DNA of 64,000 bases from Kluyvera genomosp. 3 (GTDB lineage Bacteria; Pseudomonadota; Gammaproteobacteria; Enterobacterales; Enterobacteriaceae), in NCBI GenBank assembly GCA_002211745.1, contig CP022114.1, forward strand, positions 3,380,645 to 3,444,644, read 5' to 3'. Under the pieces are notes generated by a model. It saw only the letters and a list, made by a program, of their open reading frames with translations, was not told the origin of the DNA and did no database searches. A program made the translations under genes and the position numbers. Shown piece by piece: positions 48,978-61,227 of the stretch; position 1 is the first letter of the stretch; each line of letters begins with the position of its first letter.

Positions 48978-49766
48978 ATGCAGGCTGAAATCCTTCTTAC
49001 CCTCAAGCTCCAGCAGCGCCTGTTCGCCGATCCGCGCCGCATCTCGCTCCTCAAACAAATAGCACAGACCGGCTCCATCAGCCAGGGGGCCAAAAATGCG
49101 GGCATCAGCTATAAGAGCGCATGGGACGCTATTAATGAAATGAATCAACTTAGCGAGCACTCGTTAGTTGACCGTGCAACCGGCGGTAAAGGCGGCGGCG
49201 GCGCGGTTTTGACCCGCTATGGCCAGCGCCTGATTCAGCTTTACGATCTGCTGGCGCAGATTCAGCAGAAAGCCTTTGACGTACTGAGCGATGATGATGC
49301 GCTGCCTCTGGATAGCCTACTGGCTGCGATCTCCCGCTTCTCGCTGCAAACCAGCGCCCGCAACCAATGGTTTGGCACCGTCACTCGCCGCGACCACCAG
49401 CAGGTCCAGCAGCACGTTGATATTCTGCTCGCCGACGGTTCCACTCGCCTGAAGGTTGCCATTACCGCGCAAAGCGGCGAGCGCCTGGGGCTTGATGAAG
49501 GTAAAGAGGTGCTTGTGCTGCTGAAGGCTCCGTGGGTCAACGTCACTCGCGACCCGGCGGTGGCTGCCGAAGCCGATAACCAGCTGGCTTGTCGCATCAG
49601 CCATATCGAGCGCGGTACGGAGCAGTGCGAAGTGCTGATGACGCTGCCGGACGGGCAAAGCCTGTGCGCCACCTTGCCTCTGAACGAGGCGCAAGCGCTG
49701 GAGGAAGGCGCTGACGTCACAGCATTCTTTAACGCCGATCGCATCATTATCGCCACGTTATGCTGA
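48978..49766 (+). CDS. modE: ModE: molybdate-responsive regulator
   Basis: This regulator represses modABC and activates molybdoenzyme genes when bound to molybdate. The N-terminal winged helix (residues 1-120) reads ADPRRISLLKQIAQTGSISQ, then GAKNAGISYKSAWDAINEMN and GKGGGGAVLTRYGQRLI. Two MOP domains follow, with TSARNQWFGTVT and LKVAITAQSGERLGLDEGK. The start at 48978 is the K-12 one; upstream codons in frame are ignored. It is intact at 262 residues. Confidence 0.96.
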   Translation: MQAEILLTLKLQQRLFADPRRISLLKQIAQTGSISQGAKNAGISYKSAWDAINEMNQLSEHSLVDRATGGKGGGGAVLTRYGQRLIQLYDLLAQIQQKAFDVLSDDDALPLDSLLAAISRFSLQTSARNQWFGTVTRRDHQQVQQHVDILLADGSTRLKVAITAQSGERLGLDEGKEVLVLLKAPWVNVTRDPAVAAEADNQLACRISHIERGTEQCEVLMTLPDGQSLCATLPLNEAQALEEGADVTAFFNADRIIIATLC

Positions 49767-49833
49767 TGGCATTGACATTGCGCTGAGGAAGACGTATCCC
49801 TGATGCATATTGCTGCAAAAAACGGGATACATC

Positions 49834-51303
49834 ATGTCATCATTGCAAATTTCGCAAGGCACGTTTCGTCTTAGCGATACAAAAACGTTAAAAATTGAGC
49901 AACTGACGCTTCGCGCTGGAGAAAGCTGGGCTTTTGTCGGCAGTAATGGCAGCGGTAAATCGGCGCTGGCACGCGCGCTGGCGGGTGAACTCCCCCTGCT
50001 TTCCGGCAGCCGCGAGAGCCAGTTTGCCCGCATCACTCGTCTCTCCTTTGAGCAGCTACAAAAGCTGGTGAGCGATGAGTGGCAGCGCAATAATACCGAC
50101 ATGCTCAGCCCGGACGAAGACGACACCGGACGCACCGCCGCGCAGATTATTCAGGATGAAATCAAAAACCCCGCGCTCTGCGCACAGTTGGCCGCGCAGT
50201 TTGGCATCAGCCATCTGCTTGAGCGCCGTTTCAAATACCTGTCGACCGGTGAAACCCGCAAAACCCTGCTTTGCCAGGCGCTGATGGCGCAGCCAGATCT
50301 GTTGATTCTCGACGAACCGTTCGATGGCCTCGACGTGAGCTCACGCCGCCAGCTGGCCGATCATCTGGCTACGCTGCACGACGCAGGCTATACGCTGGTG
50401 CTGGTGCTCAACCGCTTCGACGACATCCCGGATTTCGTGCCGTTTGCCGGCGTGCTGGCCGACTGTACGCTGACGGAAATCGGCGAGAAAAAAGCGCTGC
50501 TCGAACAGACGTTGATCGCTCAACTGGCGCACAGCGAAAAACTTTCAGGTATGACCCTCCCGGAACCCGACGCCCCTTCCGCCCGCCTCGCGTTACCCGA
50601 CGACCAGCCGCGTATCGTGCTGCGCGACGGCGTTGTGTCCTATAACGATCGTCCGATCATCAATCACCTGAGCTGGACGGTCACCCCCGGAGAACACTGG
50701 CAGGTCGTTGGCCCCAACGGCGCCGGAAAATCGACGCTGCTGAGCCTGGTCACCGGCGATCACCCGCAGGGTTATAGTAATGATCTCACGCTCTTTGGCC
50801 GCCGCCGTGGCAGCGGTGAGACCATCTGGGATATCAAAAAGCATATCGGCTACGTCAGCAGCAGTCTTCATCTGGACTATCGCGTCAGCACCACGGTGCG
50901 CAACGTGATTCTCTCCGGTTACTTTGACTCAATCGGTATCTATCAGGCGGTTTCCGATAAACAGCGCAAGCTGGTTGACGAATGGCTGGCAATCCTCGGC
51001 ATGGATGCCCGTACCGCCGACGCGCCCTTCCACAGCCTCTCCTGGGGACAACAACGGCTGGCGCTGATTGTTCGCGCGCTGGTGAAACACCCTACGCTGC
51101 TGATCCTCGACGAACCGCTACAAGGGTTGGATCCGCTCAACCGTCTGGTAGTGCGTCGGTTTATCGACGTGCTGATTAGCGAAGGCAAAACGCAACTGCT
51201 GTTTGTCTCGCACCATGCGGAGGATGCGCCGGAGTGTATTACGCATCGTCTGGAGTTCGTCGCCGACGGTGACGGCTATCGTTATGAGGTTGGCCCACTG
51301 TAA
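49834..51303 (+). CDS. modF: ModF: fused double ABC ATPase, ModC-like
   Basis: This 489-residue cytosolic protein has two ABC ATPase domains. The first has Walker A GSNGSGKSAL near residue 36, LSTGETRKTLLCQALM and Walker B LLILDEPFDGLD. The second has Walker A GPNGAGKSTLLSLVTGDHP near residue 297 and LSWGQQRLALIVRALV, then LLILDEPLQGLD. Its role is unknown. No partner permease is evident. It is intact and follows modE by 67 bases. Confidence 0.95.
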   Translation: MSSLQISQGTFRLSDTKTLKIEQLTLRAGESWAFVGSNGSGKSALARALAGELPLLSGSRESQFARITRLSFEQLQKLVSDEWQRNNTDMLSPDEDDTGRTAAQIIQDEIKNPALCAQLAAQFGISHLLERRFKYLSTGETRKTLLCQALMAQPDLLILDEPFDGLDVSSRRQLADHLATLHDAGYTLVLVLNRFDDIPDFVPFAGVLADCTLTEIGEKKALLEQTLIAQLAHSEKLSGMTLPEPDAPSARLALPDDQPRIVLRDGVVSYNDRPIINHLSWTVTPGEHWQVVGPNGAGKSTLLSLVTGDHPQGYSNDLTLFGRRRGSGETIWDIKKHIGYVSSSLHLDYRVSTTVRNVILSGYFDSIGIYQAVSDKQRKLVDEWLAILGMDARTADAPFHSLSWGQQRLALIVRALVKHPTLLILDEPLQGLDPLNRLVVRRFIDVLISEGKTQLLFVSHHAEDAPECITHRLEFVADGDGYRYEVGPL

Positions 51304-51440
51304 TTCTCTTTCCCGGGCGATAACCTCGCCCGGGAAACCTCACCGTATTTGTCGGTCGTTTTTCAGATTTTTTTCACCACCATCAGTCAACATTATGATT
51401 TAAAATGATTTTTATCAAATTTTCAGTTTCACGACTTTTA

Positions 51441-51456
51441 GTGTAAACGATTCCAC
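51441..51456 (+). promoter_or_regulatory. GalR/GalS external operator (O-E)
   Basis: GTGTAAACGATTCCAC is identical to the K-12 gal external operator. A CRP site (around 51458-51479, with ATGTCACA) and the P1 -10 TATGCT at 51492-51497 follow, in the K-12 arrangement. Confidence 0.94.
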
Positions 51457-51534
51457 TAATTTAGCCCATGTCACACTTTTGGCCATTCTGTTATGCTAAG
51501 GTTATTCCATGCCATAAGCTTAACGGAGCTAAAA

Positions 51535-52551
51535 ATGAAAGTATTGGTTACAGGTGGTAGCGGTTACATAGGAAGCCACACATGCGTCCAACTGCTGCAA
51601 CAGGGCCATGACGTCGTCATCCTCGACAATCTGTGTAACAGCAAGCGCAGTGTACTGCCGGTCATCGCTCGCCTGGGCGGCAAGCAAGCAGAGTTCGTCG
51701 AAGGTGATATTCGTAACGAAGCGCTAATGACCGAGATCCTGCACGATCACGCCATTGAAGCGGTGATCCACTTTGCCGGGCTGAAAGCCGTGGGCGAGTC
51801 GGTACAGAAACCGCTGGAGTATTACGACAACAACGTCAACGGTACTCTACGCCTGATTGCCGCCATGCGCGCTGCAAATGTCAAAAACTTCATCTTCAGC
51901 TCCTCGGCCACCGTCTACGGCGATCAGCCGAAAATCCCTTACGTTGAAAGTTTCCCGACCGGTACCCCACAAAGCCCGTACGGCAAAAGCAAACTGATGG
52001 TTGAACAGATCCTCACCGACCTGCAAAAAGCGCAGCAGGACTGGAGCATTGCGCTACTGCGCTACTTCAACCCGGTTGGCGCACATCAGTCTGGCGATAT
52101 GGGTGAAGACCCGCAGGGCATTCCGAATAACCTGATGCCGTACATCGCGCAGGTGGCTGTAGGCCGTCGCGAATCGCTGGCCATTTTCGGTAACGACTAC
52201 CCCACCCCAGACGGCACCGGCGTGCGCGACTACATCCACGTGATGGACCTCGCCGACGGCCACGTTGCCGCCATGGAAAAACTGGCCAACAAAGCCGGCG
52301 TGCATATTTATAACCTTGGTGCAGGCGTTGGCAGCAGCGTGCTTGATGTGGTTAACGCGTTCAGCAAAGCCTGCGGCAAACCGATTAACTATCACTTTGC
52401 TCCGCGTCGTGATGGCGATCTCCCGGCTTACTGGGCTGACGCAAGCAAAGCCGATAAAGAGTTGAACTGGCACGTAACCCGTAACCTTGATGAAATGGCG
52501 CAGGACACCTGGAACTGGCAGTCCCGTCATCCTCAGGGATATCCCGATTAA
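51535..52551 (+). CDS. galE: GalE: UDP-glucose 4-epimerase
   Basis: This NAD-bound epimerase interconverts UDP-galactose and UDP-glucose. It begins [20 protein letters not shown] with the GxxGxxG site. The catalytic region has [20 protein letters not shown] and the YxxxK motif in [10 protein letters not shown] (with Ser in SSATV). It is intact at 338 residues and is the first gene of galETKM. The start at 51535 is preceded by GGAG. Confidence 0.97.
   Translation: MKVLVTGGSGYIGSHTCVQLLQQGHDVVILDNLCNSKRSVLPVIARLGGKQAEFVEGDIRNEALMTEILHDHAIEAVIHFAGLKAVGESVQKPLEYYDNNVNGTLRLIAAMRAANVKNFIFSSSATVYGDQPKIPYVESFPTGTPQSPYGKSKLMVEQILTDLQKAQQDWSIALLRYFNPVGAHQSGDMGEDPQGIPNNLMPYIAQVAVGRRESLAIFGNDYPTPDGTGVRDYIHVMDLADGHVAAMEKLANKAGVHIYNLGAGVGSSVLDVVNAFSKACGKPINYHFAPRRDGDLPAYWADASKADKELNWHVTRNLDEMAQDTWNWQSRHPQGYPD
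51554..51569 (+). promoter_or_regulatory. GalR/GalS internal operator (O-I) inside galE
   Basis: GTGGTAGCGGTTACAT lies in the first codons of galE, as in K-12. With the external operator 113 bases away it permits the GalR-HU DNA loop that represses the operon. Confidence 0.92.
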
Positions 52552-52561
52552 GGATTTTGCA

Positions 52562-53608
52562 ATGACGCAATTTAACCCCGTCGACCATCCACATCGCCGT
52601 TTTAATCCGTTAACCGGCCAGTGGATCCTTGTCTCACCGCATCGTGCAAAGCGCCCCTGGCAGGGGGCGCAAGAGACACCGTCAAAACAGACGCTGCCCG
52701 CACACGATCCGGACTGCTTTTTATGCCCGGGTAATACCCGAGTGACGGGCGATAAAAACCCCGATTACACCAGCACCTATGTGTTTACCAACGATTTCGC
52801 GGCGCTGATGACCGATACGCCGGACGCGCCGGAAAGCGACGATCCGCTGATGCGCTGCCAGAGCGCGCGCGGCACCAGTCGCGTTATCTGCTTCTCGCCG
52901 GACCACAGCAAAACGCTGCCGGAGTTGAGCCTCAACGCGCTGCACTCGGTGGTGAAAACCTGGCAGGAACAGACCGCAGAACTGGGCCAACAGTATCCGT
53001 GGGTTCAGGTATTTGAGAACAAAGGCGCGGCGATGGGGTGCTCCAACCCACACCCGCACGGCCAGGTCTGGGCCAACAGCTTCCTGCCGAACGAAATTGA
53101 GCGTGAAGACCGCCTGATGCGCGAGTACTACCGCGAGCAGGGTTCTTCCATGCTGGTTGACTACGTTAACCGCGAGTTGGCCGATGGCAGCCGTACGGTC
53201 GTCGAAACCGAACACTGGCTTGGAGTGGTCCCGTACTGGGCCGCCTGGCCGTTTGAAACGCTGCTGCTGCCAAAGGCGCACGTGCTGCGCATCACCGACT
53301 TAACCGACGCGCAGAGTGAAGACCTGGCGCTGGCGCTAAAAAAACTCACCAGCCGCTACGACAACCTGTTCCAGTGCTCCTTCCCCTACTCAATGGGCTG
53401 GCACGGCGCGCCGTTCAACGGGGAAGATAACGCCCACTGGCAGCTGCACGCGCACTTCTACCCGCCGCTGCTGCGCTCGGCCACCGTGCGTAAATTTATG
53501 GTCGGGTACGAAATGCTGGCAGAGACCCAGCGTGACCTGACGGCAGAACAAGCGGCTGAGCGCCTGCGCGCGGTCAGCGACATCCACTTTCGCGAGTCCG
53601 GAGAATAA
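52562..53608 (+). CDS. galT: GalT: galactose-1-phosphate uridylyltransferase
   Basis: This HIT-superfamily enzyme transfers UMP between glucose 1-phosphate and galactose 1-phosphate. It begins [20 protein letters not shown]. Zinc ligands fit CFLCPGN, and the active-site His lies in [16 protein letters not shown] (HPH). It ends [16 protein letters not shown]. It is intact at 348 residues and ten bases after galE. Confidence 0.96.
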   Translation: MTQFNPVDHPHRRFNPLTGQWILVSPHRAKRPWQGAQETPSKQTLPAHDPDCFLCPGNTRVTGDKNPDYTSTYVFTNDFAALMTDTPDAPESDDPLMRCQSARGTSRVICFSPDHSKTLPELSLNALHSVVKTWQEQTAELGQQYPWVQVFENKGAAMGCSNPHPHGQVWANSFLPNEIEREDRLMREYYREQGSSMLVDYVNRELADGSRTVVETEHWLGVVPYWAAWPFETLLLPKAHVLRITDLTDAQSEDLALALKKLTSRYDNLFQCSFPYSMGWHGAPFNGEDNAHWQLHAHFYPPLLRSATVRKFMVGYEMLAETQRDLTAEQAAERLRAVSDIHFRESGE

Positions 53609-53610
53609 TA

Positions 53611-54759
53611 ATGAGTCTGAAAGAGAACACCCAAACCCTGTTTGCTGAAAAATTCGGCTACCCTGCCAGCCACGTGATCCAGGCACCGGGCCGCGTTAAC
53701 CTGATTGGCGAGCATACCGACTATAACGACGGCTTCGTGCTGCCGTGCGCCATCGACTATCAAACCGTCATCAGCTGCTCACCGCGCGATGATCGTCTGG
53801 TACGCGTGATCGCCGCCGACTACGATAACCAGAGCGATGAGTTTTCCCTCGATGCGCCCATCGTCAGCCACGACACCCAACAGTGGTCGAACTACGTTCG
53901 CGGCGTAGTGAAACATCTGCAGAAGCGTAACAACGCCTTTGGCGGCGCGGATCTGGTGATCAGCGGCAACGTGCCACAGGGCGCGGGTTTAAGCTCATCG
54001 GCTTCGCTGGAAGTGGCGGTCGGCACCGTATTCCAGCAGCTCTATCATCTGCCGCTCGACGGCGCGCAGATTGCGCTGAACGGCCAGGAAGCGGAAAACC
54101 AGTTTGTGGGCTGCAACTGCGGCATTATGGACCAGCTGATCTCCGCGCTCGGTAAGAAAGACCACGCGCTGCTGATCGACTGCCGCACGCTGGGCACCAA
54201 AGCGGTCTCCATGCCGGAAGGCGTGGCAGTGGTGATTATCAACAGTAACTTCAAACGTACCCTGGTCGGCAGTGAGTACAACACCCGCCGCGAGCAGTGC
54301 GAAACCGGCGCACGCTTCTTCCAGCGCCCGGCACTGCGCGATGTCACCGTTGACGAGTTCAACGCTGTCGCCCACGAGCTTGACCCTATCGTTGCCAAAC
54401 GTGTCCGTCACGTGCTGACCGAAAACGCCCGTACCGTAGAAGCCGCCAGCGCGCTGGAGAAAGGCGACCTGCTACGTATGGGCCAACTGATGGCAGAATC
54501 TCACGCGTCAATGCGCGACGACTTCGAAATCACCGTGCCGCAGATTGATACGCTGGTCGAGATCGTCAAAGCGACCATCGGTGACCAGGGCGGCGTACGC
54601 ATGACCGGCGGCGGTTTCGGCGGCTGCATCGTGGCGCTGCTCCCTGAAGCACTGGTCCCGGCGGTGAAACAGGCGGTTGCCGAGCAGTATGAAGCGAAAA
54701 CCGGCATCAAAGAGACCTTCTACGTGTGCAAACCGTCACAAGGAGCTGGCCAGTGTTAA
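53611..54759 (+). CDS. galK: GalK: galactokinase
   Basis: This GHMP-family kinase makes galactose 1-phosphate. It begins [20 protein letters not shown]. The galactokinase signature is [20 protein letters not shown] near residue 28. The ATP loop is [19 protein letters not shown] near residue 118. [17 protein letters not shown] lies near residue 330. It is intact at 382 residues, two bases after galT. Confidence 0.97.
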   Translation: MSLKENTQTLFAEKFGYPASHVIQAPGRVNLIGEHTDYNDGFVLPCAIDYQTVISCSPRDDRLVRVIAADYDNQSDEFSLDAPIVSHDTQQWSNYVRGVVKHLQKRNNAFGGADLVISGNVPQGAGLSSSASLEVAVGTVFQQLYHLPLDGAQIALNGQEAENQFVGCNCGIMDQLISALGKKDHALLIDCRTLGTKAVSMPEGVAVVIINSNFKRTLVGSEYNTRREQCETGARFFQRPALRDVTVDEFNAVAHELDPIVAKRVRHVLTENARTVEAASALEKGDLLRMGQLMAESHASMRDDFEITVPQIDTLVEIVKATIGDQGGVRMTGGGFGGCIVALLPEALVPAVKQAVAEQYEAKTGIKETFYVCKPSQGAGQC

Positions 54760-55796
54760 GAGAAACGCCCGCGCTGGCCGCCGACGGCCAGCCATATCGC
54801 CTGGTGACGCTACGTAATGCAAACGGTGTTGTCGTGAGCTTAATGGACTGGGGCGCCACGCTGCTGTCGGCGCGTATTCCGCTGAAAGATGGCAGCGTAC
54901 GTGAAGCGCTACTGGGCTGCGCCTCGCCGGAGCAGTATAGCGAGCAGGCGGCCTTCCTCGGCGCCTCCATTGGTCGCTACGCCAACCGTATCGCCAATAG
55001 CCGTTTTACCCTTGACGGCAAAACGGTTGATGTCGTGCCAAGTCAGGGCGAACATCAGTTGCATGGCGGCCCGGAAGGTTTCGACAAGCGCCGCTGGTCT
55101 ATCGCGTCACAGAACGAGACCGAAGCGGTCTTTACGCTGACCTCGCCCGACGGCGACCAGGGCTATCCGGGCGAGCTACAGGCCAAAGCTATCTATCGCC
55201 TGACCGATGATAACCGGATTTCCATCGAGTACCGCGCCACCGTCGATAAAGCCTGTCCGGTGAACCTGACTAACCATGTTTACTTTAACCTCGATGGTGA
55301 GCAGACCGACGTACGCAACCACACGCTACAGCTACTGGCAGATGACTATCTGCCAGTCGATGAGAACGGGATCCCTCATGATGGGCTGAAAGCGGTCGCC
55401 AATACCAGCTTCGATTTCCGTCAGCCGAAAGCCGTGGCGCAGGATTTCCTCAGCGACGACGATCAGCGGAAGGTTAACGGCTACGACCACGCATTCCTGC
55501 TGCAGGCCAAAGGCGACGCCACTCAGGTGGTAGCCAACGTCTGGTCGCAGGATAAAAAGCTGCAGATGGCTGTTTATACCTCGGCGCCGGCGATTCAGTT
55601 CTACTCGGGCAACTTCCTGAAGGGCACGCTTTCCCGTACCTCACAGCCGTACGATACGTGGCAGGGGCTGGCGCTGGAGAGCGAATTCCTACCTGATACG
55701 CCTAACCATCCAGAGTGGCCGCAGCCGGACTGCGTGTTGCAGCCAGGTGAAGAGTACGTCAGCCTGACGGAATATCAGTTTATCGCACTATCATGA
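54753..55796 (+). CDS. galM: GalM: aldose 1-epimerase (mutarotase)
   Basis: This enzyme interconverts the galactose anomers. I used the GTG at 54753, which overlaps the galK stop and gives the K-12-like start [16 protein letters not shown]; an ATG nine codons upstream lies inside galK. Active-site residues fit [16 protein letters not shown] (His), [14 protein letters not shown] (His) and [17 protein letters not shown] (Glu). It is intact at 347 residues. Confidence 0.95.
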   Translation: MLRETPALAADGQPYRLVTLRNANGVVVSLMDWGATLLSARIPLKDGSVREALLGCASPEQYSEQAAFLGASIGRYANRIANSRFTLDGKTVDVVPSQGEHQLHGGPEGFDKRRWSIASQNETEAVFTLTSPDGDQGYPGELQAKAIYRLTDDNRISIEYRATVDKACPVNLTNHVYFNLDGEQTDVRNHTLQLLADDYLPVDENGIPHDGLKAVANTSFDFRQPKAVAQDFLSDDDQRKVNGYDHAFLLQAKGDATQVVANVWSQDKKLQMAVYTSAPAIQFYSGNFLKGTLSRTSQPYDTWQGLALESEFLPDTPNHPEWPQPDCVLQPGEEYVSLTEYQFIALS

Positions 55797-56056
55797 CCTG
55801 TTGGCCCGGGCGACAAACCGATGTAGCCCGGGCGCATGGCGTGATGTCAGAAATCCCCCGCCCTTCACTGCGTCGATCTTTTAGGCATATCGCTGAAAAT
55901 AGCATCACACCAAGACAAAATAATAACGCTGAGTTCACATGCACCTTACACTGGAGCACTATTTTCGCTATGGTTATGCATAAGCGTTGCCGCTGAGGCT
56001 ATCACGGCAATATAATGAGAATTGTTATCATTCAATAAAGCTTGAGGAGTGAGAGT
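55797..56056. promoter_or_regulatory. galM-gpmA intergenic region with gpmA promoter
   Basis: GCCCGGGCG and TAGCCCGGGCGC words just after galM form a REP-like hairpin. TTATGCAT (55973-55980) is a possible -10 of gpmA. AATGAGAATTGTTATCATT at 56014-56032 is a Fur-type box. I see no gene. Confidence 0.6.
56014..56032 (+). promoter_or_regulatory. Fur box of gpmA
   Basis: AATGAGAATTGTTATCATT matches most of the 19-base Fur consensus. It lies 24 bases upstream of the gpmA ATG. K-12 gpmA carries a Fur-controlled promoter as well. Confidence 0.75.
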
Positions 56057-56809
56057 ATGGCTGTAACTAAGCTGGTACTGGTTCGTCACGGTGAAAGTCA
56101 GTGGAACAACGAAAACCGTTTTACCGGTTGGTACGATGTTGATCTGTCCGAGAAAGGCGTCAGCGAAGCAAAAGCAGCGGGCAAACTGCTGAAAGAAGAA
56201 GGCTTCAGCTTCGACTTTGCTTATACCTCTGTGCTGAAACGTGCCATCCACACGCTGTGGAACGTACTGGATGAACTGGATCAGGCCTGGCTGCCGGTTG
56301 AAAAATCCTGGAAACTGAACGAGCGTCACTACGGTGCTCTGCAGGGTCTGAACAAAGCCGAAACCGCTGAGAAATACGGTGATGAGCAGGTTAAACAGTG
56401 GCGTCGCGGCTTCGCGGTGACCCCGCCGGAGCTGACCAAAGACGACGAGCGCTATCCGGGCCACGACCCGCGCTACGCCAAACTGACCGATAAAGAGCTG
56501 CCGACCACCGAGAGCCTGGCGCTGACCATCGAGCGCGTGGTGCCTTACTGGAACGAAACCATTCTGCCGCGTCTGAAAAGCGGTGAGCGCGTGATCATCG
56601 CCGCTCACGGTAACTCCCTGCGCGCGCTGGTGAAATACCTGGACAACATGGGCGAAGATGAAATCCTCGAGCTGAACATCCCGACTGGCGTGCCGCTGGT
56701 GTATGAGTTCGACGAGAACTTCAAGCCGATCAAACACTACTATCTGGGCAACGCGGACGAAATCGCCGCGAAAGCCGCAGCGGTAGCAAACCAGGGTAAA
56801 GCGAAGTAA
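56057..56809 (+). CDS. gpmA: GpmA: 2,3-bisphosphoglycerate-dependent phosphoglycerate mutase
   Basis: This glycolytic mutase interconverts 3- and 2-phosphoglycerate. The catalytic histidine lies in [20 protein letters not shown], with the second His in [16 protein letters not shown] and Glu in [14 protein letters not shown]. It begins MAVTKL; in-frame codons upstream are not used. It is intact at 250 residues. A Fur box precedes it. Confidence 0.97.
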   Translation: MAVTKLVLVRHGESQWNNENRFTGWYDVDLSEKGVSEAKAAGKLLKEEGFSFDFAYTSVLKRAIHTLWNVLDELDQAWLPVEKSWKLNERHYGALQGLNKAETAEKYGDEQVKQWRRGFAVTPPELTKDDERYPGHDPRYAKLTDKELPTTESLALTIERVVPYWNETILPRLKSGERVIIAAHGNSLRALVKYLDNMGEDEILELNIPTGVPLVYEFDENFKPIKHYYLGNADEIAAKAAAVANQGKAK

Positions 56810-56829
56810 TTTTCCTCCCGGGTTAAACG

Positions 56830-56859
56830 AAAAAAGCGTGGAATATTCCACGCTTTTTT
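56830..56859. terminator. Terminator of gpmA
   Basis: AAAAAGCGTGGAA and TTCCACGCTTTTTT form a 12-base-pair stem with a T tract on the plus strand. It would also work for transcripts from the minus side. Confidence 0.9.
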
Positions 56860-56861
56860 AT

Positions 56862-56916
56862 TGCCGGATGACGGCATTGCCTTGTCCGGCCTACCGAGCG
56901 TCGCCCGGATGCGTTT
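56862..56916. repeat. REP element between gpmA and aroG
   Basis: TTGCCGGATGACGGCATTGC and CTTGTCCGGCCTACC are REP hairpin arms. GTCGCCCGGATGCG follows. It lies between convergent genes. Confidence 0.8.
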
Positions 56917-56917
56917 T

Positions 56918-57967
<1,050 letters not shown>

Positions 57968-58037
57968 GACTGTTCCAGTGTTGCCATACTTATACAATTG
58001 AGTGCAATCCCTCCAATCTATATCGCAACTCAAAAAG

Positions 58038-58055
58038 TGTAAACTGACTTTTACA
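58038..58055 (-). promoter_or_regulatory. TyrR box of aroG
   Basis: TGTAAA, six bases and TTTACA is a perfect TyrR box, 71 bases upstream of the aroG start. TyrR with phenylalanine represses aroG in E. coli. Confidence 0.9.
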
Positions 58056-58301
58056 CTTTAGCCGGATAATGACTAAAAAAACCCTACAAAATAGAATTTA
58101 ATAGCAAATACCCGGCTAACAACCGCAACCAAGCAAGATATAAAACCAACAATAAGATAGAAAACAATATAATTCATATTCACCCGGCGGTGAATGTACT
58201 ATTTTAATCCATCATTCGACGTCATCTATTTCTGTGCGCAAAAAGCAAAGATCTGCAATGATGTCAGATAGTCACATTCAACATACGAAAGGAATAGCGT
58301 C
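58056..58301. other. aroG-zitB gap without ybgS
   Basis: The 246 bases are A/T-rich with no frame worth calling on either strand. K-12 has ybgS here; no trace of it is visible. The zitB promoter should be in this stretch, with AAAGGAATAGCGTC before its ATG. Confidence 0.6.
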
Positions 58302-59245
58302 ATGGCGCACAGGCAGGATTCACATTCTCACGCCACGCAGGATGATAGTAATGCCGTCGTTTACTGCTGGCGTTCGGCGTTACCGCCGGATTCATGGTCG
58401 TGGAAGCGATTGGCGGGTTGATTTCCGGTTCATTGGCGTTATTAGCCGATGCAGGACACATGCTGACCGACTCCGCCGCCCTGCTGTTTGCCCTGCTGGC
58501 AGTCAACTTTGCTCGTCGGCCACCGAGCACACGCCACACCTTCGGTTGGCTGCGTCTCACTACCCTCGCCGCCTTCGTGAACGCCATCGCGCTGCTGTTT
58601 ATTATCATTTTGATCGTCTGGGAGGCGGTGCAACGTTTCAATCACCCACAGCCTGTGGCTGGCGTGACCATGATGGTGATTGCCGTCGCCGGGCTGTTGG
58701 CAAATGTGCTGGCGTTCTGGATCCTGCATCGTGGTAGCGAGGAAAAAAATCTCAACGTACGTGCCGCCGCGCTGCACGTCATGGGCGATCTCCTCGGCTC
58801 GGTTGGCGCGATTATTGCCGCATTGGTGATCATGACCACCGGCTGGACGCCTATCGACCCGATTCTCTCAGTGCTGGTGTCCTGCCTGGTGCTGCGCAGC
58901 GCATGGTCGCTGTTAAAAGAGAGCGTTAACGAACTGCTGGAAGGTGCGCCACAGTCTATTGACGTGGCGGCGTTGAAGCGCAATATGCGTCGCTCACTAC
59001 CGGAGGTCCGCGACGTGCACCACGTCCACGTCTGGCTGGTAGGCGAGAAACCGCTAATGACCCTGCATGTGCAGGTTGTCCCACCGCACGACCACGACGC
59101 GCTGCTCGACCGTATTCATCACTTCCTCGAGGAGCACTATCAGATTGAGCACGCGACGGTGCAGATGGAGTATCAGCCCTGTAGCGGCCCGGAATGCCAC
59201 CTTAATGAGGTGCATACCGGACACGGGCATCATCACCATCACTAA
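58302..59245 (+). CDS. zitB: ZitB: Zn(II)/H+ antiporter, CDF family (one frameshift)
   Basis: This inner-membrane exporter removes zinc. The His-rich start [15 protein letters not shown] is followed by six helices, with the metal site in [20 protein letters not shown] (helix II) and [19 protein letters not shown] (helix V), HxxxD in each. The cytoplasmic domain has [20 protein letters not shown], and the end is a His run. A gap near 58355 breaks the frame just after the His-rich start. Repaired, it is 314 residues. Confidence 0.93.
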
Positions 59246-59961
59246 TGAGATAGCGCGCGAGAGCCGCGCTCACGCGCGCTATTCATCCACATTCGGCTAC
59301 CGTTAAGAGCGATAAACGTCAGGATCAGGTACTCCAGCGCCATCGCGTACACGCCCTGCAGCGTAAAGATAGCCACGCTGATAACGTTAATAATCACCCA
59401 CAGCAGCCAGTTTTCGACGTATTTACGGGTCATCAGCACCATGGCGGCAATCGATAACACCATCATCGACGAATCCCAGAATGGAAACGCATCCGGCTGC
59501 AGCGTCGGCATGACCACATTTATACCAAGCCCCTGCATGACGTTAACGGCAACCCGTGTCAGCACGGCAAATACCGGGTCGATATAAAAGGTCATCAGCG
59601 CAATCGCAACCACGCAGGCCGCCAGCCAGGACAGTGCCTTAGGCAGCGGCAGCCAGCGAATTTGCAGCTCGGCTTCATTCTGGCTGGTTTGCCGCGACCA
59701 AGCGTACCAGCCGTAGAGGTTGGCAGCGAAGAAGAAAAGCTGTAACAACAGGCTGGCGTACAGCTGGATCTGGAAAAAGATAATCGCAAACAGCGTGACG
59801 TTAATCAGACCAAACAGGTAGTTAACGATCTTCTCAAGGCTGGCCAGCCAGATACAAAGCAGACCGGCAATGGTGCCTACGGCCTCAATCCACGACAGAT
59901 CGTAACCGCCCGCCCCAAGCGGGATATGCACCAGAATGTTTTGCGTGCTAAAAAAATCCAT
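59242..59961 (-). CDS. pnuC: PnuC: nicotinamide riboside transporter
   Basis: This seven-helix inner-membrane carrier begins [20 protein letters not shown]. Family residues include [15 protein letters not shown] and [20 protein letters not shown], with the Trp and Asn residues of the substrate site. It is intact at 239 residues. It follows nadA, as in K-12, and its stop overlaps the zitB stop region by four bases. Confidence 0.95.
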   Translation of the reverse strand: MDFFSTQNILVHIPLGAGGYDLSWIEAVGTIAGLLCIWLASLEKIVNYLFGLINVTLFAIIFFQIQLYASLLLQLFFFAANLYGWYAWSRQTSQNEAELQIRWLPLPKALSWLAACVVAIALMTFYIDPVFAVLTRVAVNVMQGLGINVVMPTLQPDAFPFWDSSMMVLSIAAMVLMTRKYVENWLLWVIINVISVAIFTLQGVYAMALEYLILTFIALNGSRMWMNSARERGSRALSH

Positions 59962-59985
59962 TTCAACTCCAGCGTGTTAGACAGG

Positions 59986-61029
59986 TTATCCTCGTAGTGT
60001 AGCCGCAAAATCCAACATGCGGTTCAACGGGATGAGCGCGCCCTTGCGAAGTGATTCATCAACATGAATTTCATGCGCCGCGCCGCCGTTCTCGAGGCTC
60101 TCCGCAATGGCCTTCAGGCCGTTCATTGCCATCCACGGGCAGTGGGCGCAGGTACGGCAGGTGGCGCCTTCCCCAGCGGTTGGCGCTTCAAACAGTTCTT
60201 TGTCCGGTACCGCCTGCTGCATTTTGTAGAAGATACCGCGATCGGTCGCCACAATCAGCTGCTGGTGCGGCAGGGTTTTCGCCGCGTTGATCAGCTGGCT
60301 GGTCGACCCGACCGCATCGGCCATATCGACAATCGCCTGCGGCGACTCCGGGTGCACCAGCACCGCCGCCTGCGGATACAGCGCTTTCATGCGGCTCAGC
60401 GCCTGCGTTTTGAACTCGTCATGGACGATACAGGCGCCCTGCCAGCACAGCACGTCGGCGCCGGTTTGCTTTTGTACGTAGCGGCCCAGGTGACGATCCG
60501 GCGCCCAGATAATTTTTTCGCCCAGACTATCAAGGTGTTCAATCAGTTCAACGGCGATGCTGGAGGTGACCACCCAGTCGGCGCGTGCTTTTACCGCGGC
60601 GGAGGTATTAGCGTAGACCACGACGGTACGATCCGGATGCGCATCGCAGAAGGCATTGAACTCTTCAATTGGGCAACCGAGATCCAGCGAGCATTCCGCA
60701 TTGAGCGTCGGCATCAGAATGGTTTTTTCCGGGCTGAGGATTTTTGCCGTCTCGCCCATAAAGCGCACACCGGCCACCAGCAGCGTAGAAGCCGGATGCT
60801 TCGCACCAAAGCGCGCCATCTCCAGTGAATCCGAAATACAGCCGCCGGTTTCTTCTGCCAGCTGTTGAATTTCCGGATCGGTGTAGTAGTGCGCCACCAT
60901 GACGGCATTGCGCTCTTTGAGCAACCGCTTGATTTTCTCGCGATAAAATTGCTTTTCATCGTCGTTCAACGGCGTTGGTTTCGGCGGGAACGGGTAAATC
61001 GCTGCTTCAGGATCGAACATCACGCTCAT
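59986..61029 (-). CDS. nadA: NadA: quinolinate synthase A
   Basis: This 4Fe-4S enzyme joins iminoaspartate and dihydroxyacetone phosphate to make quinolinate, the NAD precursor. It begins [20 protein letters not shown] (second ATG of an ATGATG pair). The cluster cysteines lie in [30 protein letters not shown] and [16 protein letters not shown]. It is intact at 347 residues. A NadR box lies upstream and pnuC downstream. Confidence 0.96.
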   Translation of the reverse strand: MSVMFDPEAAIYPFPPKPTPLNDDEKQFYREKIKRLLKERNAVMVAHYYTDPEIQQLAEETGGCISDSLEMARFGAKHPASTLLVAGVRFMGETAKILSPEKTILMPTLNAECSLDLGCPIEEFNAFCDAHPDRTVVVYANTSAAVKARADWVVTSSIAVELIEHLDSLGEKIIWAPDRHLGRYVQKQTGADVLCWQGACIVHDEFKTQALSRMKALYPQAAVLVHPESPQAIVDMADAVGSTSQLINAAKTLPHQQLIVATDRGIFYKMQQAVPDKELFEAPTAGEGATCRTCAHCPWMAMNGLKAIAESLENGGAAHEIHVDESLRKGALIPLNRMLDFAATLRG

Positions 61030-61100
61030 CATGCTTCTCGTTTTACTGGCTTAACGAAATACGCGGTTTAAGGTGTGGATTCACCATTACCGCGGAAATA

Positions 61101-61118
61101 TGTTTTATATGCTAAACA
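61101..61118 (-). promoter_or_regulatory. NadR box of nadA-pnuC
   Basis: TGTTTT, six bases and TAAACA is one base off the TGTTTA-N6-TAAACA NadR site. It lies about 72 bases upstream of nadA, as in K-12. Confidence 0.8.
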
Positions 61119-61195
61119 AGATAGCCGATTGCAAAGGAAATGTCGTGGTGAATTTTTGATAGCCATATAGGCGAGAGGATACAAATGTAAGATAG

Positions 61196-61224
61196 CAAAA
61201 AGGCGCCTTTAGGGCGCCTTTTTA
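61196..61224 (-). terminator. Terminator of the tRNA operon
   Basis: AAGGCGCC and GGCGCCTT pair around a five-base loop, and TTTTTGC follows on the minus strand. It ends the seven-tRNA transcript just after its last tRNA-Lys. Confidence 0.9.
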
Positions 61225-61227
61225 CAC

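Noticed and set aside
55946-56851. 301-codon minus-strand frame over gpmA
   Set aside because: It is antisense to the intact gpmA and spans its Fur box and terminator. G/C-rich codons on the sense strand leave the opposite frame open.
60064-60828. 254-codon plus-strand frame inside nadA
   Set aside because: It is antisense to intact nadA, with Arg/His-rich low-complexity sequence and no start signal.
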